Source: Rhodospirillales bacterium
Lineage (GTDB): Bacteria > Pseudomonadota > Alphaproteobacteria > Rhodospirillales > Shumkoniaceae
Direction of reading: 5' to 3'
DNA length: 64,000 nucleotides
Assembly: GCA_018432935.1 (NCBI GenBank)
Contig: JAHDSF010000017.1
Span: 62,001-126,000 of the forward strand
A program made the position numbers and the translations under genes. This document shows, piece by piece, positions 45,478 to 53,599 of the stretch. Numbering within the stretch: the first letter of the stretch is position 1; every line of letters begins with the position of its first letter. The notes below the pieces were generated by a model. It ran no database searches and was not told the origin of the DNA. It saw only the letters and a program-made list of their open reading frames with translations.

Positions 45478-46653
45478 ATGATAGTGTCTTCCGACAGCGA
45501 TATCAAAAGCTTCGACGGCCAGGCGAACGGCGGGGCGGCGACCTTCTTTGCCCCTCCCGAGCGGGCCTCTGCCGCGGCCCTGATCGAGCAGGCCCATCGC
45601 GCCGTCGCGGAGCCCCTGCTGGCGCCACTTTTCGACAGCCTGCTCGAAATGGCGCTGCTGCTGAACCGCGAGCGCCAGATCGTGTTCGCCAACCGGGCGT
45701 TCCGCGAGGGCACCGGGCCGAACTCGGTTCTCGGGCTGCGGCCCGGAGAGGCGATCGGCTGCCTGCATGCCTATTCCGACGAAGCCCCCAACGGCTGTGG
45801 CACGTCGCATGCGTGTCGCAGCTGCGGGGCGGTTCTCGCCATCCTGGCCAGCCAGCGGACGGGATCCGGCCACGAGGAGGTGCGCATCGTCCGCCACCAC
45901 GAATCCGAGGCCCTGAACCTGAGCGTCCGCACCCGCCAGATCACGCTCCAGCAAGAACCCTTTACGATGTTCGTGGTCGAGGACGTCAGCGACCAGCGAC
46001 GGCGCGAAGAGCTGGAGCACGGGTACTTCCAAGACGTGCTCGAGATCGCCGGCAGCCTGCGCGACCTGGTGGCCCGGCTGCCGACCGTTGCGCTGGACGA
46101 GCGGCCCTGCCTGCAACGACAGATCATCGGCAAGGTCTCGAACCTGATCGCCGAAACCGATGCCCGCCGCCTGGTCGCCAAGGCCGAACGGAACGAACTC
46201 TCCTGCACCTTCACGCTCGTCGACGGCCGGGACATGCTTGAGGCATGCGGCGCGGCGGCGGCCAGCGACCGCATCGCGATCGATCCCGCGTGCGAGAGCG
46301 CCCTGTTCGAGACCGACTGGAACCTCGCATCGCGAATACTCTCGAGCATGATCAAGGACATGCTCGGCGCCGCACCCCCGGAGGGATCGGTAACGCTGGG
46401 CTGCCGCCGCGACGGCGACGAGGTCCAAATTCGGGTCTGCCACCCCGGCCAGGTTCCGGCGCTCGCCGCCCCCCGGATGTTCGATCGGTCCTCGTTCGCA
46501 AACCCGCGCAGCCGCGAGCTTGCCACCCAGGGCCTGCGGATCATCGTCGAGAAATACCTCAAGGGCCGGCTGTGCCTCGCCTCCAGCGATGCCGAGGGGA
46601 CCGTCTTCACGATCGCATTCCCCGGTGCGCGCAGCCCGCGAGCGGCGCCATGA
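45478..46653 (+). CDS. Cys-rich PAS-domain protein resembling a degenerate histidine kinase
   Basis: A 391-residue soluble protein. A PAS domain (about 48-170) has four Cys, C95-x11-C107-x5-C113-x2-C116, which could bind metal, a cluster or respond to redox. After VVEDVSDQRRREELE comes the place where related kinases have a Phe-His-Asp phospho-acceptor; here it reads FQDVLEIAGSL (Gln185). The ATPase-like end (HPGQVPAL, RSSFANPRSRELATQGLRI, GTVFTIAFP) keeps the fold but lacks the glycine-rich lid, and the N-box Asn is not apparent. It probably does not phosphorylate itself. Coupled to the YbaK-type gene by ATGA. The kinase comparison is from memory of the family. Confidence 0.7.
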   Translation: MIVSSDSDIKSFDGQANGGAATFFAPPERASAAALIEQAHRAVAEPLLAPLFDSLLEMALLLNRERQIVFANRAFREGTGPNSVLGLRPGEAIGCLHAYSDEAPNGCGTSHACRSCGAVLAILASQRTGSGHEEVRIVRHHESEALNLSVRTRQITLQQEPFTMFVVEDVSDQRRREELEHGYFQDVLEIAGSLRDLVARLPTVALDERPCLQRQIIGKVSNLIAETDARRLVAKAERNELSCTFTLVDGRDMLEACGAAAASDRIAIDPACESALFETDWNLASRILSSMIKDMLGAAPPEGSVTLGCRRDGDEVQIRVCHPGQVPALAAPRMFDRSSFANPRSRELATQGLRIIVEKYLKGRLCLASSDAEGTVFTIAFPGARSPRAAP

Positions 46654-47129
46654 CCCCGGCGATCACGGCGGCGAAGAGGGCCGGGGTGCGGCACTCGGTG
46701 CATCGCTACGATCATGATCCGGGGGCCGAGTCCTACGGGATGGAAGCCGCGGACAAGCTGCACCTCGATCCTGCCCGGGTGTTCAAGACCCTGGTCGCCG
46801 CCGTCACCGGAGCTGGGGGTGACGGCTTCGCCGTCGCCCTGGTCCCGGTCGCCCATTCCCTCGACCTCAAGCGGCTGGCTTCGGCGCTCGGCGCCAAGAA
46901 GGCAGAGATGGCGGCCGTCGCCGACGCCGAGCGCATCACCGGCTACCAGGTGGGAGGGATCAGCCCGCTCGGGCAGAAGCGCAGGCTGAAAACGGTGATC
47001 GACGCCTCGGCGTCGGGGCAGGCGACGATCTTCGTCAGCGCCGGTCGCCGGGGGCTGCAGATCGAACTGGCGCCCGCCGACCTGGCTCGCCTGACGAACG
47101 CGATCTCGGCCCCCATCGCCACCGAATAG
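46650..47129 (+). CDS. ybaK: YbaK/EbsC-family aminoacyl-tRNA deacylase (Cys-tRNA(Pro) deacylase type)
   Basis: A 159-residue cytoplasmic editing protein. It follows YbaK throughout: the N-terminal TPAITAAKRAGVRHSVHRYDHDP, FKTLVA, the catalytic-Lys region LGAKKAEMA, and GYQVGGISPLGQK. YbaK clears cysteine mischarged on tRNA-Pro. It starts inside the stop of the PAS protein gene (ATGA), an unexpected partner unless the pair responds to thiol or oxidative stress. Confidence 0.9.
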   Translation: MTPAITAAKRAGVRHSVHRYDHDPGAESYGMEAADKLHLDPARVFKTLVAAVTGAGGDGFAVALVPVAHSLDLKRLASALGAKKAEMAAVADAERITGYQVGGISPLGQKRRLKTVIDASASGQATIFVSAGRRGLQIELAPADLARLTNAISAPIATE

Positions 47130-47159
47130 GATATCGACCAAGGAAAGCCCCGGCCGACG

Positions 47160-48062
47160 TCATCCCGTCCTGCGCATCCAGTCCCGGATCTGCCGGAAGC
47201 CGACCAGGTGAACGTCCTGGCCGCCCACCCAGGCCAGGAACCCGGGGTCGCGGAACAAATCGTACTCGTTGACCCGCCAGTGGGCGCGCGGTGGCACGAT
47301 GGTCTCGATGTCGCCGGGAGCGTTGCAGTGGAAGGCGAGGAAGGTCAGGCCGCGGCCGAGGCCCGCGATCAGTTCCCTGTAAGCGGACTCGCAGGTTTCC
47401 TTCTCGGTCGGCAAGGTCAGACGGAAATCGTCGACCAGCGGCAGCCCTTCGGCCTCGAGGGCTTGGCCGCGCTCTCGATACCCGGCGCCGTCGATCTCGC
47501 CGGCGTTGAGCCCGGCGTAATAGTTCGCGGCGCTGGCCGGGAACAGCACGGGAATGCGGTACTCCCGCCCCAGCGCCAGGTAGATGTCGACCAGTTCGGG
47601 GATCAGCGCCGCGCCCATGTGAGTGTCGAGGTGGGTGACGTCGAGACCCGCATCCAGCGCGGTCTCGATCTGGGCGCGGAACTCGGCTTCGACCGCCGCC
47701 GGGACCAGATGCGGCCGCAGCAACGGGACGCGGCGCCAGTAGTAGCCCTCGTCGTCGACCAGCCCCGATGCCTTCGCGCTGCCGGTGAGCGGCCGCCATC
47801 GGTAGTGGTCCCACTCGCTGGTGATGGTCAGATGGACACCAAGGTCGATCGCCGGGTCGGCGGCGGCGATCGCCACCGCCTCGCGGAACCAGGGACACGG
47901 CACCATGACCGAGCCGCAGGTGATGAAGCCGCGGCCTGCCAGCGCCCGGAAGGCGACGTTGGCGCCGTGGCACATGCCGACGTCGTCCTGGTGGGCAACG
48001 ACGACGCGGGCCTCTTCGCCCCAGCCCTGGGCGCGAGCGAACTCCTGGATCGGTCGGCTCAT
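47160..48062 (-). CDS. YdjC/ChbG-family carbohydrate deacetylase
   Basis: A 300-residue metal-dependent deacetylase. Metal and catalytic residues are visible in HQDDVGMCHGAN (Asp pair) and HLDTHMG (His-x-Asp-x-His), and the late FHCNAPGD fits the family. ChbG removes an acetyl group from chitooligosaccharides. It is the last gene of the ten-gene sugar operon and, with the NagB-like protein, points to an N-acetylated amino sugar. No signal peptide, so it acts in the cytoplasm after import. Confidence 0.88.
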   Translation of the reverse strand: MSRPIQEFARAQGWGEEARVVVAHQDDVGMCHGANVAFRALAGRGFITCGSVMVPCPWFREAVAIAAADPAIDLGVHLTITSEWDHYRWRPLTGSAKASGLVDDEGYYWRRVPLLRPHLVPAAVEAEFRAQIETALDAGLDVTHLDTHMGAALIPELVDIYLALGREYRIPVLFPASAANYYAGLNAGEIDGAGYRERGQALEAEGLPLVDDFRLTLPTEKETCESAYRELIAGLGRGLTFLAFHCNAPGDIETIVPPRAHWRVNEYDLFRDPGFLAWVGGQDVHLVGFRQIRDWMRRTG

Positions 48063-48077
48063 GACCTCAGCCCCTCT

Positions 48078-48461
48078 TCAGCTTGCCCCCGCTTCGAGGC
48101 GAAGCGGTTCTTCGAGATGAAGGTTGGCGCCACGGAAATAGAGGCGGTACTCGGTCTGTGGCGAGGCTCCGATCTCCGGCTTCACGGCTTTCAGCCAGAC
48201 CCGGTGGTAACGGTGTCCGGTGATGGTGAACGTGCCCGCCTCGTCGGTGGTGACCCGCTGCCGCGGCTCGGTGACCAGCAAGGTGCGCTCCGACAGGATC
48301 ACCTCGGCTCCGGCCACCGGCTGGCCGGAGGGTCCGACGACCCGGCCCTCGACGATGCCGTCGTCGTTGAAGGCGATGTAAAGGTTCCATAGCGCCGCCG
48401 CCACCGCGATGGTACCGAAGGTGACGACGTAGCGGTTGAGAAGGAACGACCACCTGAGCAT
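48078..48461 (-). CDS. Membrane-anchored protein with carboxypeptidase-regulatory-like domain
   Basis: A 127-residue protein: one N-terminal membrane helix (about 11-30) and a beta-sandwich of the CarboxypepD_reg type (GRVVGPSGQPVAGAEVIL, TTDEAGTFTITGHRYHRVWLKA). Such folds bind or present ligands and are usually extracytoplasmic. Position between the permease and deacetylase genes suggests an accessory to the importer. Function unknown. Confidence 0.75.
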   Translation of the reverse strand: MLRWSFLLNRYVVTFGTIAVAAALWNLYIAFNDDGIVEGRVVGPSGQPVAGAEVILSERTLLVTEPRQRVTTDEAGTFTITGHRYHRVWLKAVKPEIGASPQTEYRLYFRGANLHLEEPLRLEAGAS

Positions 48462-48470
48462 CGCCGTCTC

Positions 48471-49283
48471 CTAGCCCTTGGCCGCGCCCGAGGTGAGGCC
48501 GGCGATGAACTGCTTCTGCGCCAGCAGGAAGATCATCAGCCCCGGCACCAGCACCATGATGCAGAAGGCATAGAGCGCCCCCGTGGTGTCCTCGACCACG
48601 GTCAGGAAACGGGCGAGGCCAAGCGGCAGCGTCTGCATGTCGTTGTCGCGGATGATGATCAGCGGCCACAGGAAGTTGTTCCACGACCAGATGAAGGCGA
48701 GGATGATGTTGGTGGCGATCGCCGACTGCGACAGCGGCACCATGATGCGGAAGATGATCATCCAGTCCGGCACCCCGTCGATGCGGGCGGCATCGATCAG
48801 CGATTTCGGAATGGCGTCGAAGCTGGCCTTGAAGACGAAGATGCAGACGATCGTCGAGCACAACGGCAGCGCCATGCCGAGGTGGCTGTTCAACAGCCCC
48901 AGCTCCTTGGTGATCAGGTAGGCCGGAATGATCGTGACCTGGAACGGGATCATCATGCAGCTCAGGAACAGCATGATGACGCTGCCCTTCCCGGTGAAGT
49001 CGCGGGTCAGCGCGTAGCCGGCCATGGCGTTCAGAACCACGTTCCCGACCACCACGATGATCGACACCACCACGCTGTTGACCAGATAGCGGAAGAACGG
49101 GATCGAGTACCACACGTCGACGTAGTAGAAGAGGTGCGGGTTCTCGGGCAGGATCGCCGGCGGATAGGAGAAGATGTTCTCGCCGGTCAGGCTCGTCTTC
49201 AGCACCCAATAGAAGGGGATCAGCATCAGGGTGCAGATGATCGCAAGCCCCAGGTGGATCGCCCATTTCGGATAGCGCGTCAC
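48471..49283 (-). CDS. Sugar ABC transporter permease, MalG type (CUT1)
   Basis: A 270-residue inner-membrane protein with six helices. The EAA loop SLIDAARIDGVPDWMIIFRIMVPLSQSAIATNIILAFIWSWNNFLWPL is diagnostic of CUT1 sugar permeases. GTG at 49283 follows GAGGAGGG; the frame is open further upstream without family similarity. Works with the next gene product as a heterodimer. Confidence 0.93.
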   Translation of the reverse strand: MTRYPKWAIHLGLAIICTLMLIPFYWVLKTSLTGENIFSYPPAILPENPHLFYYVDVWYSIPFFRYLVNSVVVSIIVVVGNVVLNAMAGYALTRDFTGKGSVIMLFLSCMMIPFQVTIIPAYLITKELGLLNSHLGMALPLCSTIVCIFVFKASFDAIPKSLIDAARIDGVPDWMIIFRIMVPLSQSAIATNIILAFIWSWNNFLWPLIIIRDNDMQTLPLGLARFLTVVEDTTGALYAFCIMVLVPGLMIFLLAQKQFIAGLTSGAAKG

Positions 49284-49293
49284 GGCTCCCTCC

Positions 49294-50199
49294 TCAGGTC
49301 GATTCCACCGCCCCCGCCTCGCCGCCGGAAAGCCGGTTGGCGAGCCAGGCGAGGAACACGAAGAACGCAAAATTGACGATCGTCAGCGCCGCCGCGTAGT
49401 CGAACTGCCCGAGCTTGAAGGCAACCCGGTAGATGTACGTGACCAGCAGCTCGGTGGCGTGGCTGGGGCCGCCGTCGGTCATCACGTAGATGAGGTCGAA
49501 GTTGGTGAACGAGTTGATGATGCCGATGACGAAGCAGAGGAAGATCGAAGGACGCAGCAACGGCAGCGTGATGCGCTTGAACCGCTGCCAGGCGCTGGCT
49601 CCGTCGATCGACGCCGCCTCGTACAGGCTCTGCGGGATGTTCTGCAGCCCGGTCAAAAGGATGATCATGTAGAACCCGACCACCTGCCAGATCGAGGCGA
49701 CGATCACCGCCGGCAAGGCGTAGGTCGAGCTGTTGAGGAACGGAATGCCGCGGCCCGACATGCCGAGCGAACGGAGGATGTAGTTGATGAGGCCGACATC
49801 CTCGTTGTAGAGCCACTGCCAGATGATGCCGACTGCCACCGTCATCACCGGATACGACATGAAGACGATGGTTCGGTAGACGTTGCGGCCACGGATCGGG
49901 GTGTCGACCAGCAGCGCGATCACCAGCGCGAACAGGATGCCGATCGGCGCGCTGGCCATGAACACCGCCGTGTTCCAGAAGCTCTGCCAGAACACGTCGT
50001 CGTAGAGGATCATCTCCTCGTAATGGTAGAGACCGGCGAACTCGGCCGGCTTGTACGGCGACCAGAACTCGAACGACAATACCCCGTTCCACAGCAGGGG
50101 AATGATGCGGTAAAGCGCGAAGATCAGCAGCGAAGGCGCGAGAAAGAACCAGATCAGCAGCAGCTCGCGCGTCCGCTTCTTGCGTATCGCAAAGGCCAT
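49294..50199 (-). CDS. Sugar ABC transporter permease, MalF type (CUT1)
   Basis: A 301-residue inner-membrane protein with six helices; the first periplasmic loop is short compared with MalF. EAA loop: SLYEAASIDGASAWQRFKRITLPLLRPS. Ten bases separate it from the MalG-type gene, and a 221-base hairpin-rich gap separates it from the binding-protein gene. Confidence 0.93.
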   Translation of the reverse strand: MAFAIRKKRTRELLLIWFFLAPSLLIFALYRIIPLLWNGVLSFEFWSPYKPAEFAGLYHYEEMILYDDVFWQSFWNTAVFMASAPIGILFALVIALLVDTPIRGRNVYRTIVFMSYPVMTVAVGIIWQWLYNEDVGLINYILRSLGMSGRGIPFLNSSTYALPAVIVASIWQVVGFYMIILLTGLQNIPQSLYEAASIDGASAWQRFKRITLPLLRPSIFLCFVIGIINSFTNFDLIYVMTDGGPSHATELLVTYIYRVAFKLGQFDYAAALTIVNFAFFVFLAWLANRLSGGEAGAVEST

Positions 50200-50229
50200 T
50201 CCCGTTCTCGCCCCTCACGCTTGCACAAG

Positions 50230-50300
50230 CTCATGCTTCGACAGGCTCGGCATGAGGACCACGGTTTTGAACCTCATCCTGAGCCTGTCGAAGGATGAGG
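50230..50300. repeat. Paired inverted palindromic hairpins (intergenic repeat)
   Basis: Two hairpins whose loops are near-exact reverse complements of each other: CTCATGC/GCATGAG (50230-50236, 50250-50256) and CCTCATCC/GGATGAGG (50272-50279, 50293-50300). The sequence around GAGCCTGTCGAAGG resembles a palindromic unit common between genes in alphaproteobacteria. They lie between the binding-protein and permease genes. Confidence 0.75.
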
Positions 50301-50310
50301 TCGTTTCGAA

Positions 50311-50353
50311 CTCCCTCACCCTGCCCCGCGTGAGAGGGGCCGGGGTGAGGGAG
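50311..50353. repeat. Perfect 11-bp inverted repeat (intergenic)
   Basis: CTCCCTCACCC (50311-50321) pairs exactly with 50343-50353; the 21-base loop is itself GC-rich with CCCC/GGGG. It is a second type of intergenic hairpin, adjacent to the first pair. Confidence 0.7.
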
Positions 50354-50364
50354 TCACGGATTCC

Positions 50365-50405
50365 CCGCTCTCCCTCACCCTCCCGCCCACTCCCGCGGGG
50401 AGCGG
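50365..50405. repeat. GC-rich hairpin next to the binding-protein stop
   Basis: CCGCTC (50365-50370) pairs with GAGCGG (50400-50405), and the interior can pair further (CCC/GGGG). It is 15 bases past the binding-protein stop in the direction of transcription, a position where hairpins protect mRNA 3' ends. Confidence 0.5.
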
Positions 50406-50420
50406 AAGAGGACCGTCAGC

Positions 50421-51680
50421 CTACCGCCGCTGCAGCACGCGGTTGACCTTCTTCTCGGCCTCGTCGAGCGCTTCCTTGGCGCTCTTCTCGCCCATCATCG
50501 CCGCCTGCAGCTCGGGATAGAAGGCTTCCTTCACCTGGGCGTCCTTGGCGAGCGGCCAGTTGCCGACCAGCTTGTCGAGGTTCTCGAGCTGGGTCTTCAG
50601 GGCCGGAACGACCGCCGGGATCTTCTCCTCGAAGTACTTCATCAGGCGGGCGTTGGCGGCCTTGTCGCCAGTCAGGTTGTTGCTGCCGGTGCCGAAGATG
50701 AAGGCGCCCTCGCCGCTGGTGGCGAGCTTCATGAAGTCCCATGCCTCCTCGGGGTGCTTGGTCCCCTTGGACATCAACAGCGCGTGGGAGTTCGGAGTGG
50801 ACCAGCCGCCGGGGAAGTTGGCGGCCCCGACCGTGTCCGCGTTGACCCACGGGCCCTTGCTCTGGAACCAGAAGTAGGCCGGAGCATGGGCGTGCAGCAT
50901 GCCGATGTTGCCGGCGGCGAAAGCGCCGTTCGGCTCCACCCAGCGGCCGGTCCACGAAATCTTGTTGATGACGCCGGCCTGGGTCGCCTTGGCCAGCCGC
51001 TCGACCAGGGCCACCGCCTTCGGCGTATTGAACGCCGCCTTCTTGAGATCGGGCGTCACCAGCTCGATTCCGTTGACGGCGAAGAAGGGCCAGTACAGCC
51101 AGTCGAAATTCAGGGTCATCAGACCCGACTTCTCGCCGCCGGTCATCTTCTCGGCATACTGCATCAACTGGTCGAAAGTCTGCGGCGGTCCGCTGAGCCC
51201 GGCTTCCTTGAACATGTTCTTGTTGTAGAAGAGCAGCGTCTTCGAGATGTAGAAGGGCACGCCGTAGTTCTTGCCTTCGAACCGCCAGCCGTTGGCGAAC
51301 TCAGGGTACAGGCCCGCCGTGTATTCCTTGTCCCGCTGCATCAGCGGCGTCAGGTCGACGAGGCCGCCCTGAGAGGCGTACTCAAGCCACAGACCGCCCT
51401 GGATGTCGATGATGTCGGGCGCCGTGCCGGCCACCACCTGGGTCTGATAGAAGGTGCTGAACTCGGTACCCTTCTTGTCGATCCACTCGACCTGCACGTC
51501 GGGCCGTTTCTGATGATAGAGATCGATCCACTTCTTCATCCCCTCCTCGAAGTAGGGGATGTTCCAGGTCATGATCGAGATCTTCTTCTGGCTCTGGGCC
51601 AGGGCGGATGTCGCTCCGAGGCCGACGGCCATGGCGACCGCCGTCCCGATGGCAACCCCGGTCAAGCGCTTCAACGTCAT
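50421..51680 (-). CDS. Sugar ABC transporter substrate-binding protein (CUT1, SBP_bac_1)
   Basis: Periplasmic binding protein of 419 residues, signal peptide about 1-28 (ending ALAQ). Family features: ISIMTWNIPYFEEGMKKWID at the mature N-terminus, VVAGTAPDIIDIQGG, the hinge VPFYISKTLLFYNKNMFKEAG, and PNSHALLMSKGTKHPEEAWDFMKLATS. ATG at 51680 follows GGAGAGGA. Aromatic residues (WNIPY, FWFQ) suit sugar stacking. Ligand unknown. Confidence 0.93.
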   Translation of the reverse strand: MTLKRLTGVAIGTAVAMAVGLGATSALAQSQKKISIMTWNIPYFEEGMKKWIDLYHQKRPDVQVEWIDKKGTEFSTFYQTQVVAGTAPDIIDIQGGLWLEYASQGGLVDLTPLMQRDKEYTAGLYPEFANGWRFEGKNYGVPFYISKTLLFYNKNMFKEAGLSGPPQTFDQLMQYAEKMTGGEKSGLMTLNFDWLYWPFFAVNGIELVTPDLKKAAFNTPKAVALVERLAKATQAGVINKISWTGRWVEPNGAFAAGNIGMLHAHAPAYFWFQSKGPWVNADTVGAANFPGGWSTPNSHALLMSKGTKHPEEAWDFMKLATSGEGAFIFGTGSNNLTGDKAANARLMKYFEEKIPAVVPALKTQLENLDKLVGNWPLAKDAQVKEAFYPELQAAMMGEKSAKEALDEAEKKVNRVLQRR

Positions 51681-51721
51681 GGTTTCCTCTCCTTGGTGGT
51701 TTGTTGTTCTGCCCCTGCGGC

Positions 51722-52744
51722 CTAGAACCTGAGGCCGATCTCCCTGCCCTCGGCGAGCGAGCGCTCCGCCTCCAGGCAGACGATGATCCGCTTGCGCGCC
51801 TCCTCGCCGGAGACGATCGCCTTGCGGTCTTCGAAAGCCTTCACCGCCCGCCGCAGTTCCTCCTCCAGCTCGAACAGCTCGCCGGAGGGCGGCACCGTCA
51901 GCACCTCGCAGGCGGTCTGACCCTTGCGCTGAACCTTGATCTCGTAAGAAGCCTCGCGGGTGCGGTCCATCGAGCCCGACCACCAGCTGCGGATCGAACC
52001 CTCGCTGCCGACGATTTCGACCACGTGATGGTGCTCGAAGCCGGCCAGGGTCTGGGTTACCACTGCGTACAGCTCTCCCGGCCAGCGGACCAGGGCCGTG
52101 AAGTTGTCGTTCATGCCGGCGTGCCGACCTTCCTTCGCGCTGCCCACCGCCAGCACCGAGACCGGATCGCCCCACGGCTCGAAGTACCACATCAGGAAAT
52201 CGAAGAAATGGACGGGCTCTTCGAGCGTCCACGAGCCGACCTGGCCCGGCTTGTAGCGCCACGACCCTCCACCCGGCCGGTAGGGAAAGCGGAACAGGCT
52301 GACGTTGGCGTAGAGCGGCTTGCCGATCTCGCCGCCCTGGATCATGTCCCTGAACAGGCCCCACTGGGTCGACAGGCGGAACTCGTGGCCGATCGTCAGC
52401 ACGCGGCCGTTGTCGCGGGCAGCCTCGACCAGGCGATCGCATTCGCCCACCGACAACGCCATCGGCTTCTCGAGCAGGACGTGCTTGCCGGCGGCGAGCG
52501 CGGCGCAGCCGACCTCGCAGTGGAGATGGTTGGGCACCACGATGTCCACCGCGTCGATCTCGGAGCGCGCCAACAGGTCGCGGTAGTCGAGGTAGATGGG
52601 AACCTGAGGGAACGCCTGCCGCGCCGCCGGCATCGAATCCTCGGTGCACGAGATGGCAGCCAGCTCGGCGCCAGGCGCCTTGAGGATGGCCTCGGCGTGG
52701 TGCTTTCCCCAGAGGCCGTATCCGATCAGACCGAAACGGACCAT
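51722..52744 (-). CDS. Gfo/Idh/MocA-family NAD(P)-dependent oxidoreductase
   Basis: A 340-residue dehydrogenase of sugars or cyclitols. Rossmann motif GLIGYGLWGKHH at the N-terminus, the catalytic-Lys motif LLEKPMAL, and the family His in EEPVHFFDFL. The substrate is likely the imported sugar or an intermediate. In the operon it lies between the NagB-like gene (11-base gap) and the binding-protein gene (41-base gap). Confidence 0.9.
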   Translation of the reverse strand: MVRFGLIGYGLWGKHHAEAILKAPGAELAAISCTEDSMPAARQAFPQVPIYLDYRDLLARSEIDAVDIVVPNHLHCEVGCAALAAGKHVLLEKPMALSVGECDRLVEAARDNGRVLTIGHEFRLSTQWGLFRDMIQGGEIGKPLYANVSLFRFPYRPGGGSWRYKPGQVGSWTLEEPVHFFDFLMWYFEPWGDPVSVLAVGSAKEGRHAGMNDNFTALVRWPGELYAVVTQTLAGFEHHHVVEIVGSEGSIRSWWSGSMDRTREASYEIKVQRKGQTACEVLTVPPSGELFELEEELRRAVKAFEDRKAIVSGEEARKRIIVCLEAERSLAEGREIGLRF

Positions 52745-52755
52745 GGCTCCTCCCT

Positions 52756-53598
52756 TCAGCGCAGCTTTGGCTCCGGCAACTCGGCGACGTAGTCGGCGAT
52801 CACGAACCGCACGTCCGCATGCCGCTGCAGCAGGGACGCGGGCACCGCCGGGGTGACCGGGCCGTGCAGGATCTTGCGCACGATCGCCGACTGCCAGAAC
52901 CGGTTCATGTAGATGCGCACCTTGCGGCTGCCGAGGATCTCCTTCATGCCCACGGTGGCCGCCAGCTTGGGAATGCGGTCGATGTTGCCGCGCGAGGTGG
53001 TGATCGAGTTGATCACCAGGGACTCTCGCGACAGCCGCACCACCCGGGTCGGCAGGGCGGCAAAGGCCGCCTCGTCGATCGCCTCGCCCGGCTCGGGCGG
53101 ATCATTGAAGGCGACATGGCCGGTGATGCCGATGCCGCCGTAGCAGACGTCGACGCCGCCCCACCGCTCGATCGCCGCCGGAACCTCCTGCGGCCGCAAG
53201 GGGTGCGGGAACAGCCGCTGCTCCTGCGGCGGCGCCAGCCGGGGATCCAGCCTGCCGTAGAAGTGTTCGTCGACGTGGCGATGGAAGCTGAGCGGATCGC
53301 TGGTCGGGATGAAGTCACGGCCGTCGGCGGTCAGATACTCGTCCATGTTGATGACGACGAGGTCGGCGAGGCTGATGCCCTCTGCGTTGCAGCGCTCGGC
53401 CACGATATCGTACTGGCCGACCGGGCCTACCGGCATGATGAAGACGACCTTGTCCCGTCCCTGCGCCTTGGCCGCCCGGAAGTCGGCCAGGATGTCTTCG
53501 GCGAAACGGGCGATGACGGCCGCATCGTCGGGCAGGATCTCGATCGGCATCCTGGAGCCGACGTCGAGGCGGTCCTTGGGGATCGAGAGGACGTTCAT
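52756..53598 (-). CDS. NagB-like sugar-phosphate isomerase/deaminase with altered catalytic residues
   Basis: A 280-residue member of the glucosamine-6-phosphate deaminase superfamily. The NMDEYL motif is kept (Asp86). E. coli NagB uses Asp141-His143-Glu148 in NDGHIAFNE; the aligned stretch here is ITGHVAFND, so Asp becomes Thr159, His161 is kept, and Glu becomes Asp166. The usual TGSTP phosphate loop reads MPVGPVGQ. It is probably not a standard GlcN6P deaminase and may act on an unphosphorylated or differently substituted amino sugar. ATG at 53598, one base after the ATPase stop. Confidence 0.82.
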   Translation of the reverse strand: MNVLSIPKDRLDVGSRMPIEILPDDAAVIARFAEDILADFRAAKAQGRDKVVFIMPVGPVGQYDIVAERCNAEGISLADLVVINMDEYLTADGRDFIPTSDPLSFHRHVDEHFYGRLDPRLAPPQEQRLFPHPLRPQEVPAAIERWGGVDVCYGGIGITGHVAFNDPPEPGEAIDEAAFAALPTRVVRLSRESLVINSITTSRGNIDRIPKLAATVGMKEILGSRKVRIYMNRFWQSAIVRKILHGPVTPAVPASLLQRHADVRFVIADYVAELPEPKLR

Positions 53599-53599
53599 C

